Counted from the first letter of the stretch, positions 16,900 to 29,252 are shown. The stretch is DNA of 64,000 bases from Methylophilus sp. 5 (GCF_000515275.1 NZ_KI911560.1:2108001-2172000); one strand, 5' to 3'. Translations and numbers: made by a program. The notes: generated by a model not told the origin, from the letters alone.

Positions 16900-18191
16900 G
16901 TCAAGGTATCTGCCCAGATATTTTCTGCCCAGGCTTGTGCGTATTCACCTTCTTGAGCCGTTGCTTTTAATGACACGCCACCGCCTTCGGCTGACACCAT
17001 AGCCTTTTTGGCCGGGTCATAACGGTAAACATTGGCCACATGCATGGCTTGCTGGTTGTCGACAAAGCTGTAGCAGGTGTTAGCAAACACCGGTAGCGGA
17101 TTAGGCGCATTGCCTGTTTGCAAGTCGATAATCGCGGCGGCACAGATTTTGGCCTGAGAGGTCGCCATATGGGCAGATTTCGGCAAGCCGGCCGAAATAC
17201 TGTCGCCAATAATATGCACATCGGCTTGTACGCTTGAGGCATAGGTCACAAAGTCTACCTCGCACCAGCGTTGGTCCACATTATTCAGGCCAGCCACTTG
17301 CGCCACTTTGCCTGCCAGTTGTGGCGGAATTACATTGAGTACGTCTGCCTTGACTGTTTCAAAGTCGGTTCTCACGGTTTTGTTCACTGGGTCCAGTTGC
17401 AAAATTTCGCTATTGTTATGGTATTCGATGATGCCCTGGTAGGTGCCATTAAAGCTTTGCAAAAATAACCCTTTTTTAGAGGTGATGTCGGCATTGGCAT
17501 CTAGAATAATCACTTTGCTGCGTGGTTTGTGCTGCTTGAAATAATGCGCGACCTGGCAGGCGCGCTCATAAGGGCCGGGCGGGCAACGATAAGCGCCTGC
17601 TGGAATCGTCATCACAAAGCTGCCACCATCTGGCATGCTCTCAAGTTGCTGCCGTAATTGCAGCGTTTGTTTACCCGCTTTCCAGGCATGTGGAATATCA
17701 GCCACCGGTGCGGGCATGCCCGGAATTTTGCTGTAATTAAAGTCAACGCCCGGCGCCAGCACCAGGCGGTCATAACTGACATTGCCCCGCGTGAGGCTCA
17801 CTTGTTTGTTGGCTAAATCTACCCCCACCACGCTGTCTTGTATCCAGTGCAGGCCATGCTGTTTGCGTGATAAGTCATACCCAAAACTTAACTGATCCAG
17901 CGTGCGGCTGCCGCCCAGCACCAGATTACTTTGCGGGCAGGAGATAAATTGCGGGTTGGGCTCAATGATGGTGACTTTGAGGTTGCCCATGCTCCAGGCG
18001 CGTAAATATTTGGCTGCGGTGAGCCCGGCAAAGCCTGCGCCCACAATCACCACATGCCCCAGTGGCGGTTTGCTGGCGCGGGCAAAGGCTGGCAGGCCAT
18101 AAAAAGCGAGTCCGCCATAAATTACCGAGCGGACAAACTGCCTGCGTGCCGGTATATGCGGGTGGCTGGTCAATATTGAGTCGCGTGTCAT
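16896..18191 (-). CDS. FccB-like flavoprotein (flavocytochrome c sulfide dehydrogenase family)
   Basis: A 431-residue flavoprotein of the flavocytochrome c/sulfide:quinone reductase group. A Tat-type signal is visible (ARRQFVRS, Arg16-Arg17). The FAD-binding motif GAGFAG is at 51-56, followed by ITIEPNPQFISCPQSNLVLGG-type sequence around residue 80-90 and the family block RCPPGPYERACQVAHYF near 205. The C-terminal flavin-binding domain ends NTCYSFVDNQQAMHVANVYR then a Gly-rich segment. FccB oxidises sulfide in the periplasm and passes electrons to its cytochrome partner FccA. The preceding gene is such a cytochrome and shares one base with it (TAATG). The substrate may not be sulfide here. 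Confidence 0.88.
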   Translation of the reverse strand: MTRDSILTSHPHIPARRQFVRSVIYGGLAFYGLPAFARASKPPLGHVVIVGAGFAGLTAAKYLRAWSMGNLKVTIIEPNPQFISCPQSNLVLGGSRTLDQLSFGYDLSRKQHGLHWIQDSVVGVDLANKQVSLTRGNVSYDRLVLAPGVDFNYSKIPGMPAPVADIPHAWKAGKQTLQLRQQLESMPDGGSFVMTIPAGAYRCPPGPYERACQVAHYFKQHKPRSKVIILDANADITSKKGLFLQSFNGTYQGIIEYHNNSEILQLDPVNKTVRTDFETVKADVLNVIPPQLAGKVAQVAGLNNVDQRWCEVDFVTYASSVQADVHIIGDSISAGLPKSAHMATSQAKICAAAIIDLQTGNAPNPLPVFANTCYSFVDNQQAMHVANVYRYDPAKKAMVSAEGGGVSLKATAQEGEYAQAWAENIWADTLT

Positions 18192-18541
18192 TATTGTGCC
18201 CCCAGAAATGATTGATGTGGCAGGGCGTACGGCGTCTGTCTTGGCTGTTGCGCAAAGTAAGTGGCTAGCGCAGAAATTTCTGCCGTCGTTAAGCCTTTGG
18301 CGTGATGGTGCATTACCGTGGCACTCACTGAGCCGTCCTTAAAGCCTTGCATGCGCTGTACAAAGTAGTCTTGATTAAGTGCGGCCAGGGTTGGCGTGCC
18401 GCCCAGGCTGTTGCCGTTTGGACCATGGCAAGCGGCGCAAGAGGCCGCCAGGGTGTGAATGGCAGAGTTATCTTCTGCCTGTGCTGCATATGGCCATGCC
18501 ACGACCCATATCCATAAGACACTAGCGTATACATGTTTCAT
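18191..18541 (-). CDS. Periplasmic monohaem cytochrome c (FccA-like)
   Basis: A 116-residue exported cytochrome. The signal peptide runs to about AQA (residue 22). The haem motif CAACH is at 35-39 in LAASCAACHGPNGNS and the likely axial methionine is Met77 in VMHHHAKGLTTAEI, a pattern shared with FccA domains and other class I cytochromes c. Purple sulfur bacterial FccA is dihaem (about twice this size), so this is a one-domain version. The frame is open upstream to 18670, but MKHVYAS at 18541 has a GGGGGA ribosome site and starts a good signal peptide. First gene of the redox operon; the stop overlaps the next ATG by one base. Confidence 0.9.
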   Translation of the reverse strand: MKHVYASVLWIWVVAWPYAAQAEDNSAIHTLAASCAACHGPNGNSLGGTPTLAALNQDYFVQRMQGFKDGSVSATVMHHHAKGLTTAEISALATYFAQQPRQTPYALPHQSFLGAQ

Positions 18542-18648
18542 GCTTCCCCCCGAAACTTGTTGTGAGTATTGGTCGTCTATTATTCTCAATGCTTGACCAT
18601 CCTGTGAGTGACTATGGTTACACAGGGTCAGAAACGCTGGGCCCAAAA

Positions 18649-18681
18649 CAAAAACGGCCATGAGATTCATGACCGTTTTTG
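18649..18681 (-). terminator. Terminator after the small ankyrin gene
   Basis: AAAAACGG and CCGTTTTT enclose a second stem CATGA/TCATG, giving a long hairpin with T-tracts on both sides. On the minus strand it follows the ankyrin gene and lies upstream of the redox operon. Confidence 0.85.
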
Positions 18682-18708
18682 ATTAACATCGTTGCGAATA
18701 GCCAACGA

Positions 18709-19194
18709 TTAGAAGCATTTTTCTTCCTGACAGCCATCATTTTTGGTGCCAAGCTCAGTCAGCAAGTTCACCATCTTTTGGTCGTTCTCTTCTTTAAAGT
18801 AACGCACCAGTGATACATCACCTTTGAGCTTGATGTTCACATCGGCGCCAGCAGAAGCCAGATATTTCATGGTTGCAGTGTCACCGATAAAGGCAGACAT
18901 ATGAAAAGCCGTGTTATGGCTGGCCGGGTGCACATAGTTGAGGTCAGCCCCTTTTGAGACCAGGTATTTCACAACGTCGAGTTTGCCTTTTGACGCGGCC
19001 ATTTGCAGTGGCTCCCAGGCAAAGAATTTTTGTTTGACCAGTGTTGGGTCAGCCTCAACAAACTTTTTAACCACTTTGACATTGCCACCTGTCAGCGCCT
19101 CGGTAAACTCCATATAATCCTCATCTGACAAGGCAAATGCCTGCAACGCAAATGACAGTGAGAACAAGGCCACTAAAAACTTAACTGATTTCAT
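18709..19194 (-). CDS. Small exported ankyrin-repeat protein
   Basis: A 161-residue protein with a signal peptide (MKSVKFLVALFSLSFALQAFA) and about three to four ankyrin repeats (EPLQMAASKGKLDVVKYLVS, NTAFHMSAFIGDTATMKYL). The C-terminal tail has two cysteines in DGCQEEKCF. It looks like a protein-binding periplasmic protein; its partner is unknown. The start is placed at 19194, where GGAGAG precedes the ATG; five extra codons upstream are not needed. It is flanked by its own terminator and lies between purL and the redox operon on the same strand. The perfect palindrome AACAACGTTGTT lies upstream at 19231-19242. Confidence 0.85.
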   Translation of the reverse strand: MKSVKFLVALFSLSFALQAFALSDEDYMEFTEALTGGNVKVVKKFVEADPTLVKQKFFAWEPLQMAASKGKLDVVKYLVSKGADLNYVHPASHNTAFHMSAFIGDTATMKYLASAGADVNIKLKGDVSLVRYFKEENDQKMVNLLTELGTKNDGCQEEKCF

Positions 19195-19279
19195 AATCTC
19201 TCCAAACACCTGATTTTCATTTTTAAAAATAACAACGTTGTTTTGCTGCGAAACTCATTGGTCTTGCGCTTGGTTTCGC

Positions 19280-23191
<3,912 letters not shown>

Positions 23192-23274
23192 GTGACGGTT
23201 GGATTTTTCAATGAAAATTCAAACCGTTATTTTAACAGAAAGCGCGTGCTCTGGCAGGGCTAATCGAATCCCTG

Positions 23275-23306
23275 ATGAAAAAACGGCCACACGCAGGTGG
23301 CCGTTT
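23275..23306 (-). terminator. Terminator after feoB
   Basis: AAACGGCCAC and GTGGCCGTTT form a perfect 10-base stem with a six-base loop, followed on the minus strand by a run of T. It ends the feoAB transcript before purL. Confidence 0.9.
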
Positions 23307-23325
23307 AATGTGTGTGGTTAATGCC

Positions 23326-25116
23326 CTAGTATCCCAGCGCGCGGGCGCTCTGGTAAAACATAAAGCTCACCAGCCAGGCCAGTGCCAATGACCAGCCAAG
23401 TGACAGCCACATAAAGCCGCTGCTTTTACTTTCAGATTTGAGCGTCGCGATAGTGGACAGGCAGGGCGTATAAATCAGCGTAAACAGCATAAAACTCATG
23501 CCTTGCACCCAGTCGATATTGGCCGCAATCTGGTGGCTGAGCGCATCGCCTTGTAAACCGTAAATCACGGCCAGTGAGCCGACGACGATTTCTTTGGCGA
23601 CAAAACCAAAAATCAAGGCAATCGCCAGTTGGGTATCAATACCAATCGGGTCCAGCACGGGGGCAAAAAAGCGGCCTATGCTGCCTGCCCAGGTCTCTGC
23701 GCTGGCAGGTACTGCCGTGGTGGGCAAGTGGGTAAGCAGCCACACCATGACCACGCCAATCACAATAAACTTGGTGGCCCGTGCTAAAAAATGTTTGACC
23801 TCTTGCCAGCCGCGCATCCAGATTTGTTGCGGCGTGGGAAAGCGGTAGGGCGGTAATTCCAGCACAAACGGCTCACGGCTGGCAAATTTGCCTTTAAACA
23901 AAATGGCCGTGATAAAAATGGTGGCGAAGCTGACCAGGTAAAGCGAAAACAGCACCAGCGCTGCTTGCGAGGGTGGGAACAAAATAGCAATGATAAATAG
24001 AAACACCTGTAATCTGGCTGAGCAGAGCGAGAGCGGGATGGTGAGCATGGTGAGTAAGCGCATGGGGCGGCTACGCATCACGCGCGTGCCCATCAAGGCC
24101 GGTACATTACAGCCAAAGCCCATCAGCATCATGACAAAGCCACGGCCATCCAGGCCCATTTTCGCCATCAGGGTGTCCATGAGAAAGGCGGCGCGCGACA
24201 AGTAGCCACTGTCTTCGACCATACTCATGACCAAAAAGAACAACACAATAATCGGCACAAACGCCGCTACGGTGCTAAAGCCGGTATAGAGGCCGTCGAG
24301 TAGCAAGCCATTTAACCAGCCTGGCAAGCTTGCCAATGCTGGTTCTAGTAATGTGCTGCGCATGCTGTCAAACAGCCAGGCCATGCCTTCTTGTAGTGGG
24401 GCGCCTACGGTAAAAATAAACTGAAACAGCAAAAAGACCGAGAGCAAGAACAAGGGCAGTCCCAACCATGGGTGCAATAGCACGCGGTCCAGGCGGTCGG
24501 TTAACGTGTGATTCAGCTGAAGGGGAAAATGCACCGTTTTATCAATAATCTGATGCATTTCCTGTTCGATGACATTATCCATTTCCAACTTGCCAGCAAT
24601 CGTTGCTGGCGTGACCAGGTTGGGTTGCTGCAAAATGGTTTGTGCCGCCAGCTGCAACGCATCAGGGCAGCCTTGGCCATATTTGGCGCTAATGGTGCGC
24701 ACTGGCAAGCCTAGCTGTTTGCTCATGGCTTGCGCGTCTATCGTGATGCCTGCACGTTTGGCCTCATCTTCCATGTTAAGCAACAACACAGCAGGTAAGC
24801 CCAGCGCGCGAATTTGCAAGGCGAGCGATAACTGGCGATCAATCTGGGCGCTGTTTAAGATAATCAGTACCAGGTCAACTGGATGATGGCTTAAAAAATG
24901 GCGGACAACATGCTCGTCATCAGAAAAACCATGCAAATCATACAAGCCAGGCAAATCGACCAACTCGGCAATATGGCCACCGAGCAGGATTTTTGCGCTC
25001 ATTAAGTCTACCGTGATGCCTGGCCAATTACCCACGCGGGCGGAGGCGCCGCTTAAACGATTGAACAGAGTGGATTTGCCCGTGTTGGGCATTCCGAGTA
25101 AGGCAACACGTTTCAT
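23326..25116 (-). CDS. feoB: Ferrous iron transporter FeoB (short form)
   Basis: FeoB is the GTP-hydrolysing ferrous iron importer of the inner membrane. The N-terminal G domain shows G1 GMPNTGKST (8-16), G3 DLPGLYD and G4 NMED. It is followed by a linker and about seven to nine transmembrane helices with the Gate motifs (FVMMLMGFGCNVPALMGTR and LIYTPCLSTIATLKSE). At 596 residues it is shorter than E. coli FeoB (773) because the linker and the end are compact, a form common in betaproteobacteria. It overlaps feoA by four bases. No feoC is seen. Confidence 0.96.
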   Translation of the reverse strand: MKRVALLGMPNTGKSTLFNRLSGASARVGNWPGITVDLMSAKILLGGHIAELVDLPGLYDLHGFSDDEHVVRHFLSHHPVDLVLIILNSAQIDRQLSLALQIRALGLPAVLLLNMEDEAKRAGITIDAQAMSKQLGLPVRTISAKYGQGCPDALQLAAQTILQQPNLVTPATIAGKLEMDNVIEQEMHQIIDKTVHFPLQLNHTLTDRLDRVLLHPWLGLPLFLLSVFLLFQFIFTVGAPLQEGMAWLFDSMRSTLLEPALASLPGWLNGLLLDGLYTGFSTVAAFVPIIVLFFLVMSMVEDSGYLSRAAFLMDTLMAKMGLDGRGFVMMLMGFGCNVPALMGTRVMRSRPMRLLTMLTIPLSLCSARLQVFLFIIAILFPPSQAALVLFSLYLVSFATIFITAILFKGKFASREPFVLELPPYRFPTPQQIWMRGWQEVKHFLARATKFIVIGVVMVWLLTHLPTTAVPASAETWAGSIGRFFAPVLDPIGIDTQLAIALIFGFVAKEIVVGSLAVIYGLQGDALSHQIAANIDWVQGMSFMLFTLIYTPCLSTIATLKSESKSSGFMWLSLGWSLALAWLVSFMFYQSARALGY

Positions 25117-25370
25117 GCGGTGAGGGATTCTGTCTGGTTGGAGAGTAAGCGGACTTGGATGGCTTTGGCATCCTGCAGGCGGATGATGACGTCTGTCGAG
25201 CCAATGCGTACATGCAATGGGCCGTTAAATGCAGCTTGGCGGATGATCTCCAGCTGTTTGCCAGACCGGAACCCCAGCGCGCCCAATCGTTGTGATAGGG
25301 CTTGCTCAGCATGGATGCTATCAATGATGGCAGTCTGGCCGGGTTTTAGGGCGTCAAGATGCATGGACAT
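25113..25370 (-). CDS. feoA: Ferrous iron transport protein FeoA
   Basis: A small SH3-like cytoplasmic protein (85 residues) that supports FeoB. It shows LDALKPGQTAIIDSIHAE and LGFRSGKQLEIIRQAAFNGPLH-type sequence (LGxxxG core, then GPLHVRIGSTDVIIRLQDA). The start is MSMHLDAL at 25370; the ATG at 25364 is the other option. It is the first gene of feoAB. A Fur-box-like palindrome overlaps the promoter region directly upstream, so iron repression is likely. Confidence 0.93.
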   Translation of the reverse strand: MSMHLDALKPGQTAIIDSIHAEQALSQRLGALGFRSGKQLEIIRQAAFNGPLHVRIGSTDVIIRLQDAKAIQVRLLSNQTESLTA

Positions 25371-25378
25371 GGTATAAA

Positions 25379-25394
25379 TGAGAATAATTCTTGA
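25379..25394. promoter_or_regulatory. Fur-box-like palindrome upstream of feoAB
   Basis: TGAGAATAATTCTTGA contains the perfect inverted core AGAATAATTCT and resembles the Fur 7-1-7 form TGATAATNATTATCA. It lies 9-24 bases upstream of the feoA start. A second inverted repeat, ATCTAAG at 25399-25405 and CTTAGAT at 25418-25424, lies just beyond. Confidence 0.7.
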
Positions 25395-25496
25395 TTTTAT
25401 CTAAGGCTTAATTTTAGCTTAGATTGCCAGTCAAAGAAATGATTCTCTGTACTTGGCATGTGCGATGAGGCAATGCTGGCATGATGCCTAAATAAT

Positions 25497-25524
25497 AAAA
25501 AAGCCAGTCTGAACTGGCTTTTTT
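25497..25524 (-). terminator. Terminator after the peptidyl-prolyl isomerase gene
   Basis: AAAAAAGCCAGT pairs perfectly with ACTGGCTTTTTT around a CTGA loop, with T-tract on the minus strand. It separates the isomerase operon from feoAB. Confidence 0.93.
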
Positions 25525-25562
25525 ATTAGGGCGCAGCTGGTTAGCTGTCATTGGGCGTTTGA

Positions 25563-26372
25563 TTACTTCTTCTCGACGCCGCTAACATCAATTTTAGCTT
25601 TGTCTTTCAGGCCCAGCATGTATTTTTCAAGTTTGCGTTGCTGCAGTGTGCGCTCAATGCCTTCTTGTACTTTTTCATAAGGCGGGGCTTGCAATGCACG
25701 AGTATCAACCAGTTTGATCACATGCCAGCCGAATTGTGACTGTACAGGCTCAGGCGTTGTTTCGCCTTTTTTCAAACCAACCAGCGCATCAGCAAATGGT
25801 CTTACCATGCCAGCCGGAGAGAACCAGCCCAAGTCGCCACCTTTGTCTTTAGAGCCTGGATCTTGTGATTTTTCTTTGGCAATTTTAGCAAAGTCAGTGC
25901 CTTTTTTCAGGTCGGCAATAATCGTTTTGGCTTCTGCTTCAGTTTTAACCAAAATGTGGCGAGCGTTGTACTCTTTGTCGCCCAGCTCTTTTTTATACTG
26001 CTCGTAGCCTTCTTTTTTCTCGGCGTCGGTCACAGGATTTTTCTTGATGAAATCAGCCAAAAACGCATTAACCAGTAATTTGCGACGGGCCAGCTCTTCG
26101 CTTGCAATAAAGTCTGGCAATTTGTCGATGCCTGCTTTTTGGGCTTCTTGATAAGCCAGCTCAGAGCCAATCAATTCGTTGACCACGGCTGCTTTCATGC
26201 CATCGTTGGCTTTCTGGCCAGTACGTGCTTCGGCATCACGTAAGATAAAGTCTACCCAGGTTTTTTTAATCGGCTTGCCATTGACTGTGGCAATAGCATC
26301 GGCATCAGCCGCGTATACATGTGGCAGTGCGCTTAAGCAAGCAATCGCCAACATTACTTTCAAAAATTTCAT
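25563..26372 (-). CDS. Periplasmic peptidyl-prolyl isomerase (PpiC/SurA-like parvulin)
   Basis: A 269-residue exported foldase. Signal peptide to about HVYA (residue 21), an N-terminal helical chaperone part (about 25-125), and a parvulin domain (about 130-230) with YNARHILVKTEAEAKTIIADL, SQDPGSKDKGGDLGWFSPAGMVRPF and VQSQFGWHVIKLVD. These enzymes isomerise prolyl bonds and help outer-membrane or secreted proteins fold. It is the fourth gene of a minus-strand run yciB-yciI-bolA-ppi, a common betaproteobacterial order. A strong terminator follows. The precise paralogue (PpiD, SurA or PrsA type) is not resolved. Confidence 0.93.
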   Translation of the reverse strand: MKFLKVMLAIACLSALPHVYAADADAIATVNGKPIKKTWVDFILRDAEARTGQKANDGMKAAVVNELIGSELAYQEAQKAGIDKLPDFIASEELARRKLLVNAFLADFIKKNPVTDAEKKEGYEQYKKELGDKEYNARHILVKTEAEAKTIIADLKKGTDFAKIAKEKSQDPGSKDKGGDLGWFSPAGMVRPFADALVGLKKGETTPEPVQSQFGWHVIKLVDTRALQAPPYEKVQEGIERTLQQRKLEKYMLGLKDKAKIDVSGVEKK

Positions 26373-26427
26373 GCAATATCCTTATATAACGATTTGAATT
26401 AGTGCGATATTAAAAAACAGAATTGTT

Positions 26428-26691
26428 TCAAATAAATGACTCATCAGTCGAAAAGGCCTGAATACTGAGCGCGTGTATGCGATGAGGCATTAAATCTTGC
26501 AAGCATTGATAGACCATGCGATGGCGCATTATCTGTGATTTTCCTGAAAATAGCGAGCTTTTTACCGTGATGGTGAAATGCCCGCCGCCCGTGTTTCCTG
26601 CATGTCCGCGATGCAGTTCGCTATCATCTTGTATTTCGAGCAGTGCGGGCGCCAGCGCCTGTAAACGTTGCTCGATTTCTGCTTTTAACAT
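26428..26691 (-). CDS. BolA-family protein
   Basis: An 87-residue cytoplasmic protein of the BolA family, which binds [2Fe-2S] clusters together with monothiol glutaredoxins and can act as a regulator. It shows the family features HRGHAGNTGGGHFTITVKS (cluster-ligand loop) and IMRHRMVYQCLQDLM with the conserved histidine, then the end HALSIQAF. It starts one base after the stop of the YciI-like gene (26693), showing tight coupling. Proper BolA and YrbA/IbaG types are related; the loop here looks BolA type. Confidence 0.93.
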   Translation of the reverse strand: MLKAEIEQRLQALAPALLEIQDDSELHRGHAGNTGGGHFTITVKSSLFSGKSQIMRHRMVYQCLQDLMPHRIHALSIQAFSTDESFI

Positions 26692-26692
26692 G

Positions 26693-26992
26693 TTATGGCA
26701 AGGTCTTTCTAAATGGTTTAACTTCTACTTTGCCATAGACGCCCGCATGCACGAAAGGGTCATCGTTGGCCCAGTCGGTCGCTGCCTGTAAAGAATCGAA
26801 TTCAGCCACAATCAGGCTGCCGCTAAAACCAGCCTCTCCCGGGTCTACACTGTCAATGGCGGGCAATGGGCCAGCCAGTAACAAACGTCCTTCGTTTTGT
26901 AATTGTTGCAGACGCGCCAGATGCGGTGGACGATGGGCTTGCCTTAGTGGCAAGCTGTTGGCAGTGTCTTGTGCGTAGATCATATAAAGCAT
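26693..26992 (-). CDS. YciI-family protein
   Basis: A 99-residue protein of the YciI family (dimeric ferredoxin-like fold). It has [18 protein letters not shown], then [20 protein letters not shown] with the conserved His, and [18 protein letters not shown] with the conserved Asp. This His/Asp pair suggests an enzyme, but no reaction is established for most members. It lies between yciB and bolA on the same strand, 16 bases after yciB; this neighbourhood (yciB-yciI-bolA) is widely conserved in betaproteobacteria. Confidence 0.92.
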   Translation of the reverse strand: MLYMIYAQDTANSLPLRQAHRPPHLARLQQLQNEGRLLLAGPLPAIDSVDPGEAGFSGSLIVAEFDSLQAATDWANDDPFVHAGVYGKVEVKPFRKTLP

Positions 26993-27008
26993 GATGGTTT
27001 TCTCTTAG

Positions 27009-27554
27009 TCAGGCAGAAGGCGTGTTTTGTTCAATCCAATGTTCTTTTAAAGCAAACACTTGCACAATAATAAAGATAAACATCAGACTGGTCGCGCCAA
27101 ACAGTTTGAAGTTGACCCAGTCATCTTCATTAAAGTGAAAAGCAACATAAAGATTAAGGATGCCCATGCCGACCAAAAAGGCAATCCAGCACAGGTTTAA
27201 GGTATCCCAGATGGCCGCAGGTGGCGCCATCATTTTGCCCAGCATGTTTTCGATCAGGTTGCGTTTGAGTGCATAGCGACTAAATAACAGTACTAGCGCA
27301 CCTATCCAGTAGATCGCTGTCGGCTTCCACATGATATAGGTTTTGTCGTGCAGTAATAACGTGATGCCGCCCAGCACCGTAATCACCGCACCGTTGATCA
27401 TGAGCATTTTGTCTATCTTGCCGCGTTTGATCCAGAGTATCAGCATCAACACCAGGGTGCTGATCATGGCGACTGCAGTTGCGGTAAAAATACCCGCTTT
27501 TTTATAGGCAATAAAAAAGAGGATGACGGGGAGTAAATCGGTAATGACTTGCAT
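27009..27554 (-). CDS. yciB: Inner membrane protein YciB (septation protein A family)
   Basis: A 181-residue inner-membrane protein with about five to six helices, close to the usual 179 residues. Family features are LLPVILFFIAYKKAGIF at the N-terminus, MLILWIKRGKIDKMLMINGAVI, and IWDTLNLCWIAFLVGMGILN. YciB is linked to cell-envelope synthesis and division in E. coli and to septation in Shigella (where it is called IspZ). First gene of a run with yciI, bolA and the isomerase; it is divergent from the PHP-domain gene. Confidence 0.94.
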   Translation of the reverse strand: MQVITDLLPVILFFIAYKKAGIFTATAVAMISTLVLMLILWIKRGKIDKMLMINGAVITVLGGITLLLHDKTYIMWKPTAIYWIGALVLLFSRYALKRNLIENMLGKMMAPPAAIWDTLNLCWIAFLVGMGILNLYVAFHFNEDDWVNFKLFGATSLMFIFIIVQVFALKEHWIEQNTPSA

Positions 27555-27681
27555 GCGTGGTCTCAGGTGACTGAGTTCCTGCTATCTGTGAGGGCACTAT
27601 TTTGCTATGATTTCTGTCAAAATGTAAAGTTAGTCGCTTAGACATTCATCTTTTTATTCAAACGGCGCCCCCATATTCATC

Positions 27682-28545
27682 ATGTCTGTCCCTATTGATT
27701 TACATTGCCACTCCACCATGTCCGATGGATTACTCACGCCTGAAGACCTGGTTGCGCATGCTGCGAGCAAGGGTGTAAGGGTGTTGGCACTGACCGATCA
27801 TGATGAAGTATGCGGGTTGGCACGTGCGCGTGCGGCGGCCGAGCAGCAGGGTTTGTCTTTTATTGATGGCGTTGAAATTTCGGTGACCTGGCGAAAGCGT
27901 ACCCTGCATATTGTGGGCTTGCGTGTGGACCCGCAAAATCCGGCTTTGTTGGCCGCGTTTGCCAAAGTGCGCGAGGGGCGTGATGCTCGCGCCAGACAAA
28001 TTGCCGAAGGCCTGGCGAAAGCGGGTATCGCAAATGCCTACGAGGGCGCGCGTGAGCTTTCAGGTAACAGCGTGATGACGCGCAGCCATTTTGCCCAGTT
28101 TATGGTGAAGCACGGGCATGCAAAAAACGTCAAGTCTGTGTTTAAAAAATATATGGTTAAAGGCAAACCCGGCTATGTCAATCATGAGTGGATGAGCCTG
28201 GAAGAGGCATTGATGCTGATTCGTGACAGTGGTGGTGTGGCAGTATTGGCGCATCCTGGCCGCTATGACCTGGGTTTTGTGAATATGCATCTACTATTAA
28301 ATGAATTCAGAAACCTGGGCGGGGCCGCGATTGAAGTGGTGACTGGTAGTCATCAACCGCCGCAGTATGAGCAGTTTGCCAAACTGGCGCATCGTTTTGA
28401 TTTAAAAGCATCGCAAGGCTCTGATTACCACGGCCCTGGCATGTCTTATATGGATATGGGCCGCTTGCCAGCGTTGCCAGCCGGTTGTGTGCCAGTTTGG
28501 CAAGACTGGCCGGAGGCCAGCCAGTTGACATCACTGGCGAATTAG
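27682..28545 (+). CDS. PHP-domain phosphoesterase (YciV/RNase AM type)
   Basis: A 287-residue metal-dependent hydrolase of the PHP family. Metal ligands are visible in DLHCHSTMSDGLLTPEDLV (His8, His10), LTDHDEVCGL, IDGVEISVTW, and later VLAHPGRYDL and GSDYHGP. The E. coli homologue (YciV/Rnm) removes 5' phosphates from 3',5'-bisphosphonucleotides and trims the 5' ends of ribosomal RNAs. It leads a rightward run with the YciO-like and M50 genes, the usual order in proteobacteria. The start has no strong Shine-Dalgarno sequence. Confidence 0.92.
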   Translation: MSVPIDLHCHSTMSDGLLTPEDLVAHAASKGVRVLALTDHDEVCGLARARAAAEQQGLSFIDGVEISVTWRKRTLHIVGLRVDPQNPALLAAFAKVREGRDARARQIAEGLAKAGIANAYEGARELSGNSVMTRSHFAQFMVKHGHAKNVKSVFKKYMVKGKPGYVNHEWMSLEEALMLIRDSGGVAVLAHPGRYDLGFVNMHLLLNEFRNLGGAAIEVVTGSHQPPQYEQFAKLAHRFDLKASQGSDYHGPGMSYMDMGRLPALPAGCVPVWQDWPEASQLTSLAN

Positions 28546-28559
28546 AGAGTCTTTGAGTT

Positions 28560-29171
28560 ATGGCACAGTATTTTGTGATTCATGCAGAAAATCCGCAAGC
28601 CAGATTAATCCAGCAGGCGGCGCAGCTATTAAAGCAGGGTGGCGTGCTGGCATGCCCCACTGACTCAAGTTATGCACTGGTGTGCCTGATGGAATTTAAA
28701 GACGCGCAAACACGTATCCGCCGCTTGCGTGGCGTCGATGATGAGCATCCGTTTACCCTGATTTGTCGTGATCTGGCCGAGATTGGCACCTATGCCAAAG
28801 TCAATAACAGCCAGTTTCGCTTGCTTAAAGCCATGACGCCGGGGGCGTACACCTTTTTGCTCGAGGCCAGTCGCGAAGTGCCGCGTCGCTTGCAGCACCC
28901 CAAGCGCAGCACCATCGGCTTGCGGGTGCCCAAACACGTGGTCACGCAAGCCTTGCTAGAATCGCTGGACTCGCCCTTACTCAGCATGACCCTGCAGCTG
29001 CCGGGTGACGAAGCCCCGATGTCAGTCGGTTGGGAGATCCGTGAAGCACTGGAGCATCAGATTGATGCGGTGATCGACAGTGATATTGTGCATGTGGGTG
29101 CCACGACGGTGCTCGATTTAACGCAGGACCCGCCGGAGCTGGTGCGGGCGGGCGTTGCGCCATGGCCTTAA
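28560..29171 (+). CDS. YciO/Sua5-like threonylcarbamoyl-AMP synthase family protein
   Basis: A 203-residue protein of the Sua5/YrdC/YciO family. It shows PTDSSYALVCLMEFKDAQTR near residue 36 and a KRSTIGLRVPKHVV-type nucleotide-binding segment around residue 117. TsaC members make threonylcarbamoyl-AMP for tRNA t6A; YciO proteins are related but usually less active. The position between a PHP gene and an M50 protease is that of yciO. A separate tsaC elsewhere in the genome is expected. It starts 14 bases after the PHP gene. Confidence 0.9.
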   Translation: MAQYFVIHAENPQARLIQQAAQLLKQGGVLACPTDSSYALVCLMEFKDAQTRIRRLRGVDDEHPFTLICRDLAEIGTYAKVNNSQFRLLKAMTPGAYTFLLEASREVPRRLQHPKRSTIGLRVPKHVVTQALLESLDSPLLSMTLQLPGDEAPMSVGWEIREALEHQIDAVIDSDIVHVGATTVLDLTQDPPELVRAGVAPWP

Positions 29172-29252
29172 TGTGTTGAAACGTAAATGAGTGCGCCCTT
29201 TTACCGCGGTGACACTTTAAGATTGAAGTATTGAATGCGCTGGAAGTATTAA

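Noticed and set aside
19231..19242. Palindrome AACAACGTTGTT as a repressor operator upstream of the small ankyrin gene
   Set aside because: It is short, occurs in an AT-rich gap just after purL and could equally be a weak terminator; no second copy was seen.
23594..23848. Plus-strand ORFs within feoB
   Set aside because: They are antisense to a well-supported gene and lack ribosome sites.
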